A stretch of 50,726 nt of DNA, taken from positions 1 to 50,726 of IMG/VR virus record IMGVR_UViG_3300037234_000187; one strand, written 5' to 3'. Below, one piece after another: positions 22,184 to 31,922 of the stretch. Positions within the stretch are counted from its first letter, which is position 1. Each line of letters starts with the position of its first letter. Below the pieces are notes generated by a model, which did not search any database, had not been told where the DNA came from, and worked only from the letters and a program-made list of their open reading frames with translations. The DNA comes from a virus. The translations under genes were made by a program, and so were the position numbers.

Positions 22184-22603
22184 CTATTTGAGCTCAAAAT
22201 GGCACAGATCATCGAAACTTTGATCAGTGAGTATTTCACCATCACCATCCCAGTTACCACCCCACCTAATTTCCACACCTAATTGCTTTCCGGCAGCTAT
22301 GATAAACCCAGCCACCATCGACAGGTTACACAGATCGTATGCCAGCTTAGGTTTTCGTGGCACACATATTGCTATGTCAACGGCCTTTGATGGGTTGTAG
22401 TTATGTTTACCCTTCTTATGGAATCCGTCAATCTTAGATCTACCCTGGTCGAAGAGGGCTTTTTGCCTCTCTGCCGATCTATGGGACTCAGTGATCTTAA
22501 AATCTACAGGGGACCAAGATAATGCCAGATTAAGAACACGCACTAAATCAAAGTGTGTAGACTTTAGATATATCTTAGATCTATTTCCCCATTTATGAGC
22601 CAT
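22184..22603 (-). CDS. Endolysin, M15 (VanY/L-Ala-D-Glu) peptidase type
   Basis: Encodes 139 aa. ITESHRSAERQKALFDQG (about residues 37-54), KHNYNPSKAVDIAI (His and Asp zinc ligands, about 66-79) and DLCHFELK at the end (Glu/His) follow the M15C endopeptidase pattern. It cuts peptidoglycan cross-bridges to lyse the cell. No separate signal peptide, so a holin should exist, but I could not identify one. It is the last gene of the late operon. Confidence 0.85.
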   Translation of the reverse strand: MAHKWGNRSKIYLKSTHFDLVRVLNLALSWSPVDFKITESHRSAERQKALFDQGRSKIDGFHKKGKHNYNPSKAVDIAICVPRKPKLAYDLCNLSMVAGFIIAAGKQLGVEIRWGGNWDGDGEILTDQSFDDLCHFELK

Positions 22604-23379
22604 TATAATAGTACCGCAGTTTTGAGTACTACATACGTCACCTGAATATCCTCAATACTGAAATTAACCCCGATATCCGAGACAATAATATTAAAGATAC
22701 CAGTCCCTGTAACAGAGTGGACATCACTATTCCCATATGTGGCAGTTACTTCATCTGCTGCGTTATTCACTGCCAGTGCGACAGGGGCTATACTTGTCCC
22801 ATCCTCATCGGAAGACAACACAGCACCCGAATTTACACCATTGGTGTGGATTGTAGCACTAAGCATAACCTGTACAAGAGATCCAAAAGGTAGTCCTGAA
22901 TTCCAAGAAAGGGCGGGGATTAGCCCAGCACCTGTATATGGTCCAGCCTCACTCAATCTCTTAATATCATCGATAACTTCGGTAGCATTGAGCTTGGATT
23001 TGGTTACAGCCCCATCCTCAATCTTACTCTGGGTGACGGATGTAGACTGTAACTTACTCTCAGATACTGAAAAATCCTCAATCTCATTGGTCGTGACTGC
23101 ACCACTGGCAAGTTGTGGAGTATCTACCGAGTTATCGGAAAGAGCACTATTGCCAATAGCAGCAGATTCAAAAATAGCTACGGCCATCTGATTGAAAGGA
23201 TCTGTCCCAGAGGATGATGCTGGAACCATACTAGCCTTAGCCAGAATATTCTCACACTCTTTAATCCAAGATGTGGACCATTCGCCCATCATAGTGGACC
23301 CAGGGGCTCCTGAGGTTTCAGCTTGGGTGCGAAAGTACTTAGGATCTGCGCCCATATTCGGGCCTTCGTTATAATGCAT
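22603..23379 (-). CDS. Tail fibre/collar-type structural protein
   Basis: Encodes 258 aa. The middle has a repeated pattern, SALSDNSVDTPQLASGAV then TTNEIEDFSVSESKLQ then VTQSKIEDGAVTKSKL (about residues 78-130). This triple-beta pattern is common in phage fibre stalks. The C-terminal 100 residues are beta-rich. It is likely a tail fibre or accessory receptor-binding part. It overlaps the endolysin start by one base. Confidence 0.7.
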   Translation of the reverse strand: MHYNEGPNMGADPKYFRTQAETSGAPGSTMMGEWSTSWIKECENILAKASMVPASSSGTDPFNQMAVAIFESAAIGNSALSDNSVDTPQLASGAVTTNEIEDFSVSESKLQSTSVTQSKIEDGAVTKSKLNATEVIDDIKRLSEAGPYTGAGLIPALSWNSGLPFGSLVQVMLSATIHTNGVNSGAVLSSDEDGTSIAPVALAVNNAADEVTATYGNSDVHSVTGTGIFNIIVSDIGVNFSIEDIQVTYVVLKTAVLL

Positions 23380-23534
23380 TATTCTTCCTTAGTTTCAACG
23401 GGTGGGAAACATTTAACATGTGCAGCCTTCAAACCTGTGGCCATAAACTGGTGTTCTTTCCCAGTAAGTTGCACACGCTCGCTCAATAGATTATTCAGCG
23501 ACTCAAACCATGCTTGTAATTCTTTATCTTCCAT
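23379..23534 (-). CDS. Hypothetical protein (51 aa)
   Basis: Start at the ATG at 23534, preceded by AAAGGAG. The short helical protein begins MEDKELQAWFESLNNLLSE. It lies between fibre genes, where small chaperones often occur. Function unknown. Confidence 0.6.
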   Translation of the reverse strand: MEDKELQAWFESLNNLLSERVQLTGKEHQFMATGLKAAHVKCFPPVETKEE

Positions 23535-23565
23535 TATGAACTCCTTTGTTCCGAATAATATAAAT

Positions 23566-23823
23566 CTAGTCTGAACTACGGATACTCTCACCAGCTTCGA
23601 TGAATGCTTTCCCTAGATCAGAATTCTGCCATCCGTCCTTCTGCAATCGGATCAAAGCCTTAGTGAAAGCGAACCCGAACTTAATACCTAACTCGATTAA
23701 TAAACCTTTCATATTAGGCTCCTCTGCTTTAGGCACGATGGCCTCTGTTAACTCTTTCTCCAACCTAGTTTCTAATCTAGCTTGAACCCTTCTCTTTAGG
23801 AATTTCCCAAATCTTGTTTTCAT
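23566..23823 (-). CDS. Hypothetical helical protein (85 aa)
   Basis: Start at the ATG at 23823 after AAGGAGGAAGAT. The N half is basic (RFGKFLKRRVQARLE) and the middle is an amphipathic to hydrophobic stretch (LLIELGIKFGFAFTKALIRL) that might be a membrane helix. A holin-like role is possible given the endolysin nearby, but evidence is thin. Confidence 0.6.
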   Translation of the reverse strand: MKTRFGKFLKRRVQARLETRLEKELTEAIVPKAEEPNMKGLLIELGIKFGFAFTKALIRLQKDGWQNSDLGKAFIEAGESIRSSD

Positions 23824-23833
23824 ATCTTCCTCC

Positions 23834-26503
23834 TTAAAATTCACTTAGCCTTAATGCCTTAATATCTACCGTAATAACGCCAACACCTGTTTGACTTATT
23901 TCAAAAACCCCATTTCCCGATATGGCTTGATTAGCTATTACAAACATACCTGCACCCATTTGATTTGCTAATGTGTATGAATCATTAGTACCAACAGTAA
24001 CTAAAAGTGTTACCGCTTGGCTTGTTGCTCCATTTGCAGATAGAGTTACATTATAAACCCCATTAGCCCACCCACTAAAGTTATACTTTACATTTGAAGG
24101 GGTTGATGTATCAATTGAGAATATATTTTTAGCTACTACAAGATCATCAAAGCAAGTTACCTGCTCTGTAAAATCAGCAGTCGTGCCTGTTAGTGCCCCT
24201 TGAAATTCAGCAACCCCTGTAAATACATGCCCAGTTGCGTGACTAATTGTATGCCTAGCATCTTCATCATTATCTGAGTTATATGCCCTTAGACTAAGGT
24301 CTTGCCCGTCACGGGCTGTGTGGATCGCTCCACCAGAATCTATATATAAAGATTGAAATAATGTCGTGTAGTTCTCATGCCCGACACTGCAAGCTACTGA
24401 ACTACTAGGCCATTCTCCAGCCATGAAATTACCAGCTTTTACATAGCCAACCATGTCAAGATTACCATCCATGGTTTCAGTGCCAGAATTGGTAGATCGA
24501 ACGTAGCTATCTAAATCCGTAGCAGTGGCGTAAAAACTTGGTAACTCACCACCTAATTTGTCAGAATCAAGCGAATCGTCTGCTTTTGCATGTAATCCAA
24601 GATAATTAGCGTTAGCGTATGATAGTGTAACCCCATCTTGTGCTAGTGTTGGATCAGCAAAATCTACCTTCCCAGTAAATGAAGCAATTGTACCAGATAT
24701 TTTACTAGCTGCATTAATATTTCCAGAGCCAGCTATTAAGCTAATGTCTCTATTTAAGTATGAGACTATTCTTACATCATTATCGGCTAGATTTGATCCA
24801 ATATATCCGTAATCGGTTGCGCCTTGATTGAATTGGATGTAATTATTTGCAGCAGTTCCACCAGCTCCGATCCGTAGAGCTTCGCCAACCTTACTAGCCG
24901 ATAACATCCCGACCATAGTTTGAGCAGTTGCGGAGGTTTTTGAAACGTAATTACCAGAAACCTCAGAATCTAATTCACCAATTGCTGCCTGAACATCCGT
25001 ACTTGATATAGTGCCAACGGGTGTAAAACTTACATTGGTTGCCGTTGTTTGCGCTGGGGCTGGAACACCCGCAAAGCTTGCACGACTTCCGTAGATAGGG
25101 GTTATCTGCTCTAGTTCAAAATAACTAGTGACCGCTTTAATCGTAACCCTTGCAACAGGTATGAACTCAGCGACTGCCTGATTTAGATCGGCCTTATTTA
25201 ATAATAAAAAATCCTCTAAATGGGCACCAGATGCCGTATTGTAGCTTGCCTGTGGCTGCCACCACATCCATCTGACCTTCTGACCTTCAGCCTCAGCCGT
25301 AGCTGGGATGGCCATTAAGTAAAGATTAGCGTAATTCTGATTACCAATGTTAGACCACACACCTGTTGTCGGGTCTTGGTATTGGGCAGATGTTCCACTT
25401 AGGTGGACGATTTCTAACTCATTTTTAGCAATGCCGACCTCTGTAGCATTAGCTAATTCAATATGGGAATACGGTCCACCAGCTGCCAGAGCAGTAACCA
25501 GTGTCTCAATGTCCTCGTCTTTTAGTATAACTTGGGTAGCACCTGGCCGCCTATCTGCTTCGGTTGAGCTATCCAAGACATACCCATTAACCGTTCCACC
25601 GTCTAGTGTCTTAGTTGATCTAAAAGTACCGTTAAGGGTGTGTATGTCCTCATGTGTGTTCCATTCAATCAACCCATGCACTTCACGTAATGAGATGTAG
25701 TCAGTGGAAGACCAGTATTTTGCCCCAAATATCATTACATCCCAAAACTCCCAAATAGTATTAGACCAAGTGAAATTAATACCATCGGTAGAGTACAGTA
25801 ACCACAGTTCAGGTGTGTCGTCATGTGCAGTGGATGTCCACGAAGTTCCTAAATCTGTGTAATTACCTTTCCAAAAATACCTTAGTCGCGTAGGGTGGGT
25901 TATTGTAACTGTTCGGGCTACTGCATCGTAGGTGACAGTAATATTTGCATTATCTTCCCAGCCTGTGCGTTCTTTAGATGCGTCCCATCCCTTCTGTAGT
26001 TCCGTAAGTTGTGCATATCTACCGTCACCGAATAGTCTATTCACGGCACCACCATCAGCTAGGGCATCAGGTACAATCACCTCAGTGCCAGATAGGATGA
26101 TAGGTGTCGTACTTGAAACTATAAGTGGGTTCACCTTCCCTAAGTACGAACCAGACATGGCCTTAATGTAGCCACGTACCACACTAGCATTGTCTTTGAA
26201 CGTGAAGTCAATGTCTTGACCAGCTAATTTGTTGTAGCCTACGGACAATGTTTCACCAGCACTCAGGTTCTTGTCAACCTTAAGACTACCACGGGCTATC
26301 TGTTCTCCAGTGTTATTCAGATCATAGAATCTACCGAAATCTAATTCTGTGAGTACACGATACCCTTTCTCATATATCTCCCAAAAGTCCACGGGTTTAA
26401 ACGTATCTTTAGTACCGATACGGCTACCATTATTTATAAATAACTTAGACGCTTCCTGAATATCCGTCCAGTAGACATCTAATTGAAAATCACCTGCTGC
26501 CAT
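23834..26503 (-). CDS. Large tail fibre protein
   Basis: Encodes 889 aa. The conserved-looking N terminus (MAAGDFQLDVYWTDIQEASKLF) probably attaches to the baseplate. The body is beta-rich, with repeats of the type YVSKTSATAQTMVGMLSASK and YVRSTNSGTETMDGNLDMVG (about residues 520-540 and 685-705). These are typical of fibre shafts. The C-terminal 100 residues are likely the receptor-binding tip. It directly follows the gp48-like gene, as tail fibres do in Mu-like tails. Confidence 0.8.
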   Translation of the reverse strand: MAAGDFQLDVYWTDIQEASKLFINNGSRIGTKDTFKPVDFWEIYEKGYRVLTELDFGRFYDLNNTGEQIARGSLKVDKNLSAGETLSVGYNKLAGQDIDFTFKDNASVVRGYIKAMSGSYLGKVNPLIVSSTTPIILSGTEVIVPDALADGGAVNRLFGDGRYAQLTELQKGWDASKERTGWEDNANITVTYDAVARTVTITHPTRLRYFWKGNYTDLGTSWTSTAHDDTPELWLLYSTDGINFTWSNTIWEFWDVMIFGAKYWSSTDYISLREVHGLIEWNTHEDIHTLNGTFRSTKTLDGGTVNGYVLDSSTEADRRPGATQVILKDEDIETLVTALAAGGPYSHIELANATEVGIAKNELEIVHLSGTSAQYQDPTTGVWSNIGNQNYANLYLMAIPATAEAEGQKVRWMWWQPQASYNTASGAHLEDFLLLNKADLNQAVAEFIPVARVTIKAVTSYFELEQITPIYGSRASFAGVPAPAQTTATNVSFTPVGTISSTDVQAAIGELDSEVSGNYVSKTSATAQTMVGMLSASKVGEALRIGAGGTAANNYIQFNQGATDYGYIGSNLADNDVRIVSYLNRDISLIAGSGNINAASKISGTIASFTGKVDFADPTLAQDGVTLSYANANYLGLHAKADDSLDSDKLGGELPSFYATATDLDSYVRSTNSGTETMDGNLDMVGYVKAGNFMAGEWPSSSVACSVGHENYTTLFQSLYIDSGGAIHTARDGQDLSLRAYNSDNDEDARHTISHATGHVFTGVAEFQGALTGTTADFTEQVTCFDDLVVAKNIFSIDTSTPSNVKYNFSGWANGVYNVTLSANGATSQAVTLLVTVGTNDSYTLANQMGAGMFVIANQAISGNGVFEISQTGVGVITVDIKALRLSEF

Positions 26504-26504
26504 A

Positions 26505-27251
26505 TTATGGTCCTGTTACTGCTCGTACACCGCTTGCGTCCTCACCATACAATCCAGTCAGATCAATAGCGTAGGGGGACAACTCACCGGCAAATATTAA
26601 AATAACATGGGCTGGCTTAATCTGCAACATACGTGCAACCATAGCCTCGCCCGAAACTGCCCAAGCTTCAGTAGCTGTTCCATCAATTTCCACAAGTGCA
26701 TACCTATTCCACACACCTAACTGGTTCAAACCAGTGTTACCCGAATCCACCCCTAGTTGGTTAAGCCCATCGTTACTTGAATCTACACCAAGCTCAAATC
26801 CGTAGTATTCAAAAACATCGGTAGATACCACAATGGTCCAACCCATATTAGCACCCTGCTCCACTAGATAGTCATCCGTGATGTAAATCTGCTCCCCGAA
26901 AATATGATCCCACACTATCTCCCGTTTCTGGGCATCTGTAAGTGCTGGATTAGCATGGTACTGTAGTACATTACCTGATAAAGTATTCCATCTAGGGAAG
27001 TTCTCAGATGTGATCGGGTTGACGTACTCATATGTTTTCAGTGCATAATTCTCTAAAAGATACAACTCCTGTGCGAACGTAGCCAAGAGCCTGGAGAACA
27101 CACTACCTGAGTTATCGGCCCAATTCAATATTAGGGCAGATATATCTACATCCCAAAACCTACCCTTGGGTAGTAGACCCTTGAGCATGATGAGGTAGTC
27201 CTTGGGGGTATGTCGCTCTTTTACGACTATATCATCAATACTAGGTGCCAT
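26505..27251 (-). CDS. Baseplate protein, Mu gp48/YmfQ-like
   Basis: Encodes 248 aa. The opening region DYLIMLKGLLPKGRFWD followed by a helix with FAQELYLLENYALKT matches the DUF2313 family of baseplate wedge proteins. Residues about 150-185 contain an in-frame repeat, LGVDSSNDGLNQ, LGVDSGNTGLNQ, LGVWNR, as two and a half near-identical units. It acts next to gp47-like protein. Confidence 0.8.
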   Translation of the reverse strand: MAPSIDDIVVKERHTPKDYLIMLKGLLPKGRFWDVDISALILNWADNSGSVFSRLLATFAQELYLLENYALKTYEYVNPITSENFPRWNTLSGNVLQYHANPALTDAQKREIVWDHIFGEQIYITDDYLVEQGANMGWTIVVSTDVFEYYGFELGVDSSNDGLNQLGVDSGNTGLNQLGVWNRYALVEIDGTATEAWAVSGEAMVARMLQIKPAHVILIFAGELSPYAIDLTGLYGEDASGVRAVTGP

Positions 27252-28381
27252 TATAATAGCTCCTCAACGTCCACAGAAAATATAGAGTAAGCCTGGCCAT
27301 ATTGGATAGCTGGCGGTGGGTTAGGATTAGATGCTGGCGGTAAATTCTGATTCACATCATAATTCTTACCATCGGAGTGTCTAATTATCCAGCTAATGAT
27401 GTAGTCACCATCGGACCCTACCGCAGACGATATCGCATCCCGTATAGATGAAATTTTTACAATACCATTAGGTTCAGCCTCATCAATAAATAGTTGTGTA
27501 ATATTCTGAGATATGGACGTGGCTGCATCATCTGAATATGGTGTGATCTTAGTCACAATTGTCATCTCGATTGGGTCAATATCCAACACATCAGTATTGG
27601 CACCTACAACCTCTTTGACATCCAGTGCAGCAACTACTACGGCTTTAACCGTAGGATTTACCACTGATTTATCCACGCCAGCGATTATAGCGGCGGCTGT
27701 ACCTGGACCTTGGTAGTCTTCAGCGGGTAGAATCCACGCATACTCAACACCTTCCACGTCTAAACACTGTTGACTTAAATCGGGGACCGATCCTGAGGAT
27801 GGGCGATTGGCCCACCTATTTTCCACTCTACCACGTAGAGCTTCTTCAGTTTCCTCATCAGCACCACCAACTGGGCTGGATATGAAAGGAGCAGAAGTCT
27901 CAAATTGACCAGATACATCATCTACAAATAATAGCTCAGACGTATCCACATTACCACTAACACCATCTACGGACGCTTCGACATCAGCGTAAACGGACTC
28001 ACCAGCAGGCACTACCACATCTCGGGTGGTTACAAACTCAATTCCATCGGGATCTTCAAGACTAGTACCTACGTATACTGTACCACCACCTGCGACTAAT
28101 CCAGTAACCGATACTGTACCACGGGAAGGGCTGGCAGATTTAAGCCCAACACCCCAAGTAACTGCCAGGCGTTTGAGCCAATCTAATGCCGCTGTGTCGG
28201 GCATAAAGTTATTAGGTATTAACGCTATAAATAAGTATACAAGGTGTACGGCACCTGCGAACACATAGGCCATAACGGTTAGAAACGCCCTGGAGAAAAT
28301 ACCAGTATCTCCGGTTAGGCGAGTGTCCATATCAGCTTTGATACGGTTATAGATTGTAAGAAGTGATGGTACGTTTTCCAT
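27251..28381 (-). CDS. Baseplate J-like protein (Mu gp47-like)
   Basis: Encodes 376 aa. The family marks are visible: the LDWLKRLAVTWGV region, GTVSVTG repeats near residues 85-95, the EETEEALRGRVENRW motif (about 178-195) with VPDLSQQCLDVEGVEYAWI, and a beta-rich C end. It forms the baseplate wedge. It shares one base with gp48-like and ends four bases after the gp46-like stop. Confidence 0.9.
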   Translation of the reverse strand: MENVPSLLTIYNRIKADMDTRLTGDTGIFSRAFLTVMAYVFAGAVHLVYLFIALIPNNFMPDTAALDWLKRLAVTWGVGLKSASPSRGTVSVTGLVAGGGTVYVGTSLEDPDGIEFVTTRDVVVPAGESVYADVEASVDGVSGNVDTSELLFVDDVSGQFETSAPFISSPVGGADEETEEALRGRVENRWANRPSSGSVPDLSQQCLDVEGVEYAWILPAEDYQGPGTAAAIIAGVDKSVVNPTVKAVVVAALDVKEVVGANTDVLDIDPIEMTIVTKITPYSDDAATSISQNITQLFIDEAEPNGIVKISSIRDAISSAVGSDGDYIISWIIRHSDGKNYDVNQNLPPASNPNPPPAIQYGQAYSIFSVDVEELL

Positions 28382-28385
28382 ATTT

Positions 28386-28835
28386 TTATCCCTTTGTCAT
28401 GCTATCCCAATTTAAACTATATTCCTTGTTTAGTGACCCACCATCGATTCGCTCAATGGTTATATCCAGCACTAGTGTACCAGCTACTGCACTCGATGCG
28501 ACTATCACATCATCCGCTGCACCTTCTTCAATCATCCATATTAATGACTCGTAAGCATACTCTCTCGCTAGGTTTAAAGTATCCCTCGTTAACTTGGCAC
28601 GTTCCAGTAGCCACAACTTAGACCCGAGTGAAACCCCAAGAAGTACATCACCGAAAAACCCACGATTTTGTGCACCTGGTGGTAATTGGTCATCACTATC
28701 TGCACGGGCATCCGTAAGCAGTGAAATAGTAACTGCGGTCCAAATACCCTCATCATTCTTTAGGTCATTGTCGAGCATGGTTAAAACACCAAGCCCATCT
28801 ACACCCTGTAAAAATTCTACATCACCTTCTAACAT
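28386..28835 (-). CDS. Baseplate protein, Mu gp46-like
   Basis: Encodes 149 aa. The GP46 pattern is present: AVTISLLTDARADSDDQLPPG, then RGFFGDVLLGVSLGSKLWLL (about residues 58-77) and the helix TLNLAREYAYESLIWMIEEG. It follows the fixed order 44-45-46-47-48 of Mu tails (plus one extra gene). It forms part of the baseplate wedge. Confidence 0.85.
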   Translation of the reverse strand: MLEGDVEFLQGVDGLGVLTMLDNDLKNDEGIWTAVTISLLTDARADSDDQLPPGAQNRGFFGDVLLGVSLGSKLWLLERAKLTRDTLNLAREYAYESLIWMIEEGAADDVIVASSAVAGTLVLDITIERIDGGSLNKEYSLNWDSMTKG

Positions 28836-29207
28836 CTAATTGCTCCTTACCTTTGTCTGACCTGCAGACGATATCACAGCTTTGAATGTAATATCTTTAC
28901 TATCGAATGGGCTCACCGTATTGGTCACGGTAGCTGTGATTGTCTCAGATTCATCGTTCTCCCTGAGTACCAAACTTCCTTCGGCTTTAGATTTGGTAGA
29001 GGTGGCTGGGTAATTTGCCGTAAATGGCCCTGCACCCACATAGTTACCTTCAGTAACGACTGTAGCCGAAACAGTAGATCCATCTATGTGTACCCCACTC
29101 CCAGAAGCCTTAACCTTAATCGATGGCACATCTGTCAACAATAAGATCGCCGTGATACTAGGCGTATCCGTAGACATAATTAACCCACTAACTGCAACCC
29201 ATTCCAT
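28836..29207 (-). CDS. Baseplate-associated protein (123 aa)
   Basis: A beta-rich, Ser/Thr/Val-rich protein that resembles an Ig-like domain (SIKVKASGSGVHIDGSTVSATVVTEG). It sits between the gp45-like and gp46-like genes, where Mu itself has no gene. It may decorate the spike or baseplate. Both neighbours are contiguous. Confidence 0.6.
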   Translation of the reverse strand: MEWVAVSGLIMSTDTPSITAILLLTDVPSIKVKASGSGVHIDGSTVSATVVTEGNYVGAGPFTANYPATSTKSKAEGSLVLRENDESETITATVTNTVSPFDSKDITFKAVISSAGQTKVRSN

Positions 29208-29596
29208 TAAGCCAGTACCTCTAAATTACCATTCAATACGATAGAAGCCCCTTGACTACCATCAATATTTATGGACCCATCTTCTTTCAGATAGATCTTA
29301 GATCCGTTCTTGTCGTACAGGCAGACTTCACCTTCTTTTAGGGCTTTTACACGATACTGACCACCATCCATAGCGATGATCACGTATCTGTCCACGTTAC
29401 CGCCAATATTTACACCAACGGAGGGTGCATCACTTGGTGGGTTGGAGGATAAACCATAGTTCTGGATTCTCTCCATACCTTCACGGGAAGACCCATTAAC
29501 CCCAGAGCCATTGATAAGCTGGATGTCATTGGAGTCATCAACACTGGTGCTGGTGAACTCTTGGATCATATTATATAATCTAGTTAGTATGTTCAT
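29207..29596 (-). CDS. Baseplate spike protein, Mu gp45-like
   Basis: Encodes 129 aa. The N terminus is followed by an OB-like strand region (VDRYVIIAMDGGQYRVKALKEGEVCLYDK) and an end rich in short beta repeats (GSKIYLKEDGSINIDGSQGASIVLNGNLE), typical of the triple-helical spike. It is the cell-puncturing tip of the contractile tail. It is shorter than Mu gp45 (about 200 aa). Confidence 0.8.
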   Translation of the reverse strand: MNILTRLYNMIQEFTSTSVDDSNDIQLINGSGVNGSSREGMERIQNYGLSSNPPSDAPSVGVNIGGNVDRYVIIAMDGGQYRVKALKEGEVCLYDKNGSKIYLKEDGSINIDGSQGASIVLNGNLEVLA

Positions 29597-30765
29597 TTTT
29601 TCTTTTTCTTCTTCTTAATGTCCACTACCGACCCAGGGGACGGTTTGTATGTTCTGCGATCCACTAGGACTACCGATGACTTTCTACCCGAATTAGTGTC
29701 CGAGAAGGTTACCTCCGATATCATATAGTTATCGAGTGATTTCCATTTATCTACTGCTAAGGTAGCTATGGAATTGATTTGGAACGGCCTGTACACACTC
29801 GCCTGCCGTTCTAATTTTGTGAACCATCCAGGTACGGACACTGTAAACGAGGCAGATTGACCATTACGGACTTGCGCCTCCCAGTTGACCCTATCCTGGA
29901 CCACAGCCTTGGATACATTACTCTCAATCTGAAACACTTTAGGTCGATATCTCTTTACATTAAGGTCTTTAGCTTTGGCATTCAATGTGGTTGTACCTTT
30001 CCCCCACTTCTGACCTTTCCCTGAAACTTGACCATAGCAGGTGTAGTCCGAAAATTTATAATTATCACTGCGTGTCCGACTAACCGAGTACAGGTTTACC
30101 CCATATGTGAAATGTACACCCGGTGATTGATCCCACTGAGCATTCTCTAATAATAGATTTCCGAATTGATCAGACAATAGCATCACACCACGGGCTTTAG
30201 CTGCACGGGATAAAATAGCTGCAGGTGTCTCATCTGGACGCGCCACAAATTCTTTAAATGGTTGACTATGTTGCGCAGCTGTTCCAGTTACGAAGATATC
30301 GAAAGGCTTACATAAATCTTGTGCAATTTTATATAGTGTGGCATTTCGCCACTCATACCTAGGTACATCCACCGAGCATTGGGTTAGGTCGATTGTCTTA
30401 TCTGCTGCGGCTACGGACATTGTCCAGCCACCCTCCGTGATATTGTCACTCACACCTACAACCCACCCAGTCATCATAGGTGCTTCAGCTTTTTGTGAGA
30501 ATTGGGCTGTTCCATCGAATGGAGCTAGTGGATCAGTTTTAAACGAGTCTTCACTAATTACGGATACCTGAAAACTAGCACCATCGACAATATCGAAGGT
30601 GTTTTCACGATTGTTATCGCCCACTGCAATATTAAGACTGGCAGTACCTACTAGACTATCCATAGATCTGGTGATCTCTAAACTGGTCCATTCCCTAAAT
30701 ACAGAACCATCTATGGTTACAATTACATCGGAGTTATTGGGGAAAAATTCTTCATACATTGACAA
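29593..30765 (-). CDS. Baseplate hub protein, Mu gp44-like
   Basis: Encodes 390 aa. VIVTIDGSVFREWTSLEITRS at the N terminus, SVAAADKTIDLTQCSV, then LYKIAQDLCKPF and VARPDETPAAILSRAAKARGVML are the landmarks of gp44/gpD-type hub proteins. The C terminus ends in VVDIKKKKKKK, an odd run of seven lysines. It overlaps the downstream spike gene by four bases (ATGA). Confidence 0.85.
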   Translation of the reverse strand: MSMYEEFFPNNSDVIVTIDGSVFREWTSLEITRSMDSLVGTASLNIAVGDNNRENTFDIVDGASFQVSVISEDSFKTDPLAPFDGTAQFSQKAEAPMMTGWVVGVSDNITEGGWTMSVAAADKTIDLTQCSVDVPRYEWRNATLYKIAQDLCKPFDIFVTGTAAQHSQPFKEFVARPDETPAAILSRAAKARGVMLLSDQFGNLLLENAQWDQSPGVHFTYGVNLYSVSRTRSDNYKFSDYTCYGQVSGKGQKWGKGTTTLNAKAKDLNVKRYRPKVFQIESNVSKAVVQDRVNWEAQVRNGQSASFTVSVPGWFTKLERQASVYRPFQINSIATLAVDKWKSLDNYMISEVTFSDTNSGRKSSVVLVDRRTYKPSPGSVVDIKKKKKKK

Positions 30766-31921
30766 GCACCCTCAGTTCAACACCTGCGGCTAGAAACCCA
30801 GGATAGTCAATTTTGTTGGAGGCTACAATATTGGCAATTGGATCGATATTACCATATATCCCGTAGGTGTAGTCTAGAATATTTGATACATTTAATGGGG
30901 CCACGTTCTTCTGTTGGGACAAACGGATACTTACCAAATCTAAATGTTCATTCACGGCATATCGTGCGTCACGTATGGATGAAGTAGTTTGGACAGAAGT
31001 ATTGTCATTACCCTCAAGTTCAGCCAAGGTATCATTAATTGTAGTTCGCGTACTGTCAGCCTCTGCTGTAGTCAAGAATGACATCTGGGTAACTACACCA
31101 ACAGCAGCAGAAGCCGCTATGAAGGTCTGGAAATCTTGGATAGCCTTAGCTAATGACCATCTAGGGTCCGAATATTTTTTAGATAATTCAATTAGCTCAT
31201 TGAATCTGTTTCGTATTTGATCTGGGCTGAGTTGAGACAGTCTCTCCTCAGTAGATCCGAAATCCATTAGGTTGATGATCGACCCTATAATATCTTCAAT
31301 AGTGTACTTTAGCTCAATACCTTTACCGATAGAGTTGTATATTTCCCTCTTAAACTCTTCAGCATCTGCTACCGTTTGTCGAACCTTGCGAACTTGGTCA
31401 ATACCATTATTAAATACTTTCTGGGCATCACGAATATACTGGGCTGGTTTTTTATCACGGGTGTAGATATCATTAAGATTGTCAGTTGCAGAACTAATCA
31501 TGGCCTTTTTAGCACCCTGAACTTTAGCCTCAGCCGAAATAGCTCTCCATGTAGTAATCGTTCTTTCTTCAGTTAAAGTAATGGAGAATGTCAACATCCC
31601 GCCATCCACAGAAGTGTTTGTGAAAGTGTACTGTCCAGCACGGGCTGAATAGATACCCTTAAACGGATGATTGAAGGTTCCTGGGCCTTTACGGTCAAAA
31701 GCTTTTTGAAGCTTGTCCCACTGGTCTAGATAGTCATCACCGACCAAATACCCACTAATCTGCCAAGAGTTATACATTTTCCCAACATCTTCATTCACCA
31801 CAGCATCCCTACCGGGCATCAAATGGTTGTTAACCCTTCGGCCACCTCCATCCTGAATGTCCGTGAAGAAGAACCTTACTTTCCTAAATGATGCTGATTT
31901 TATCTCGTCTTTCCAACTCAT
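30752..31921 (-). CDS. DNA circulation/tail protein, Mu gp43-like
   Basis: Encodes 389 aa from the ATG at 31921, one base after the tape measure stop. The N terminus MSWKDEIKSASFRKVRFFF and the region MYNSWQISGYLVGDDYLDQWDKLQKAFDRKGPGTFNHPF (residues about 52-90) are the DNA_circ_N family. It is a structural component joining tape measure and hub. The middle and C regions are helical. It overlaps the hub gene by 14 bases. Confidence 0.85.
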   Translation of the reverse strand: MSWKDEIKSASFRKVRFFFTDIQDGGGRRVNNHLMPGRDAVVNEDVGKMYNSWQISGYLVGDDYLDQWDKLQKAFDRKGPGTFNHPFKGIYSARAGQYTFTNTSVDGGMLTFSITLTEERTITTWRAISAEAKVQGAKKAMISSATDNLNDIYTRDKKPAQYIRDAQKVFNNGIDQVRKVRQTVADAEEFKREIYNSIGKGIELKYTIEDIIGSIINLMDFGSTEERLSQLSPDQIRNRFNELIELSKKYSDPRWSLAKAIQDFQTFIAASAAVGVVTQMSFLTTAEADSTRTTINDTLAELEGNDNTSVQTTSSIRDARYAVNEHLDLVSIRLSQQKNVAPLNVSNILDYTYGIYGNIDPIANIVASNKIDYPGFLAAGVELRVLVNV

Positions 31922-31922
31922 A

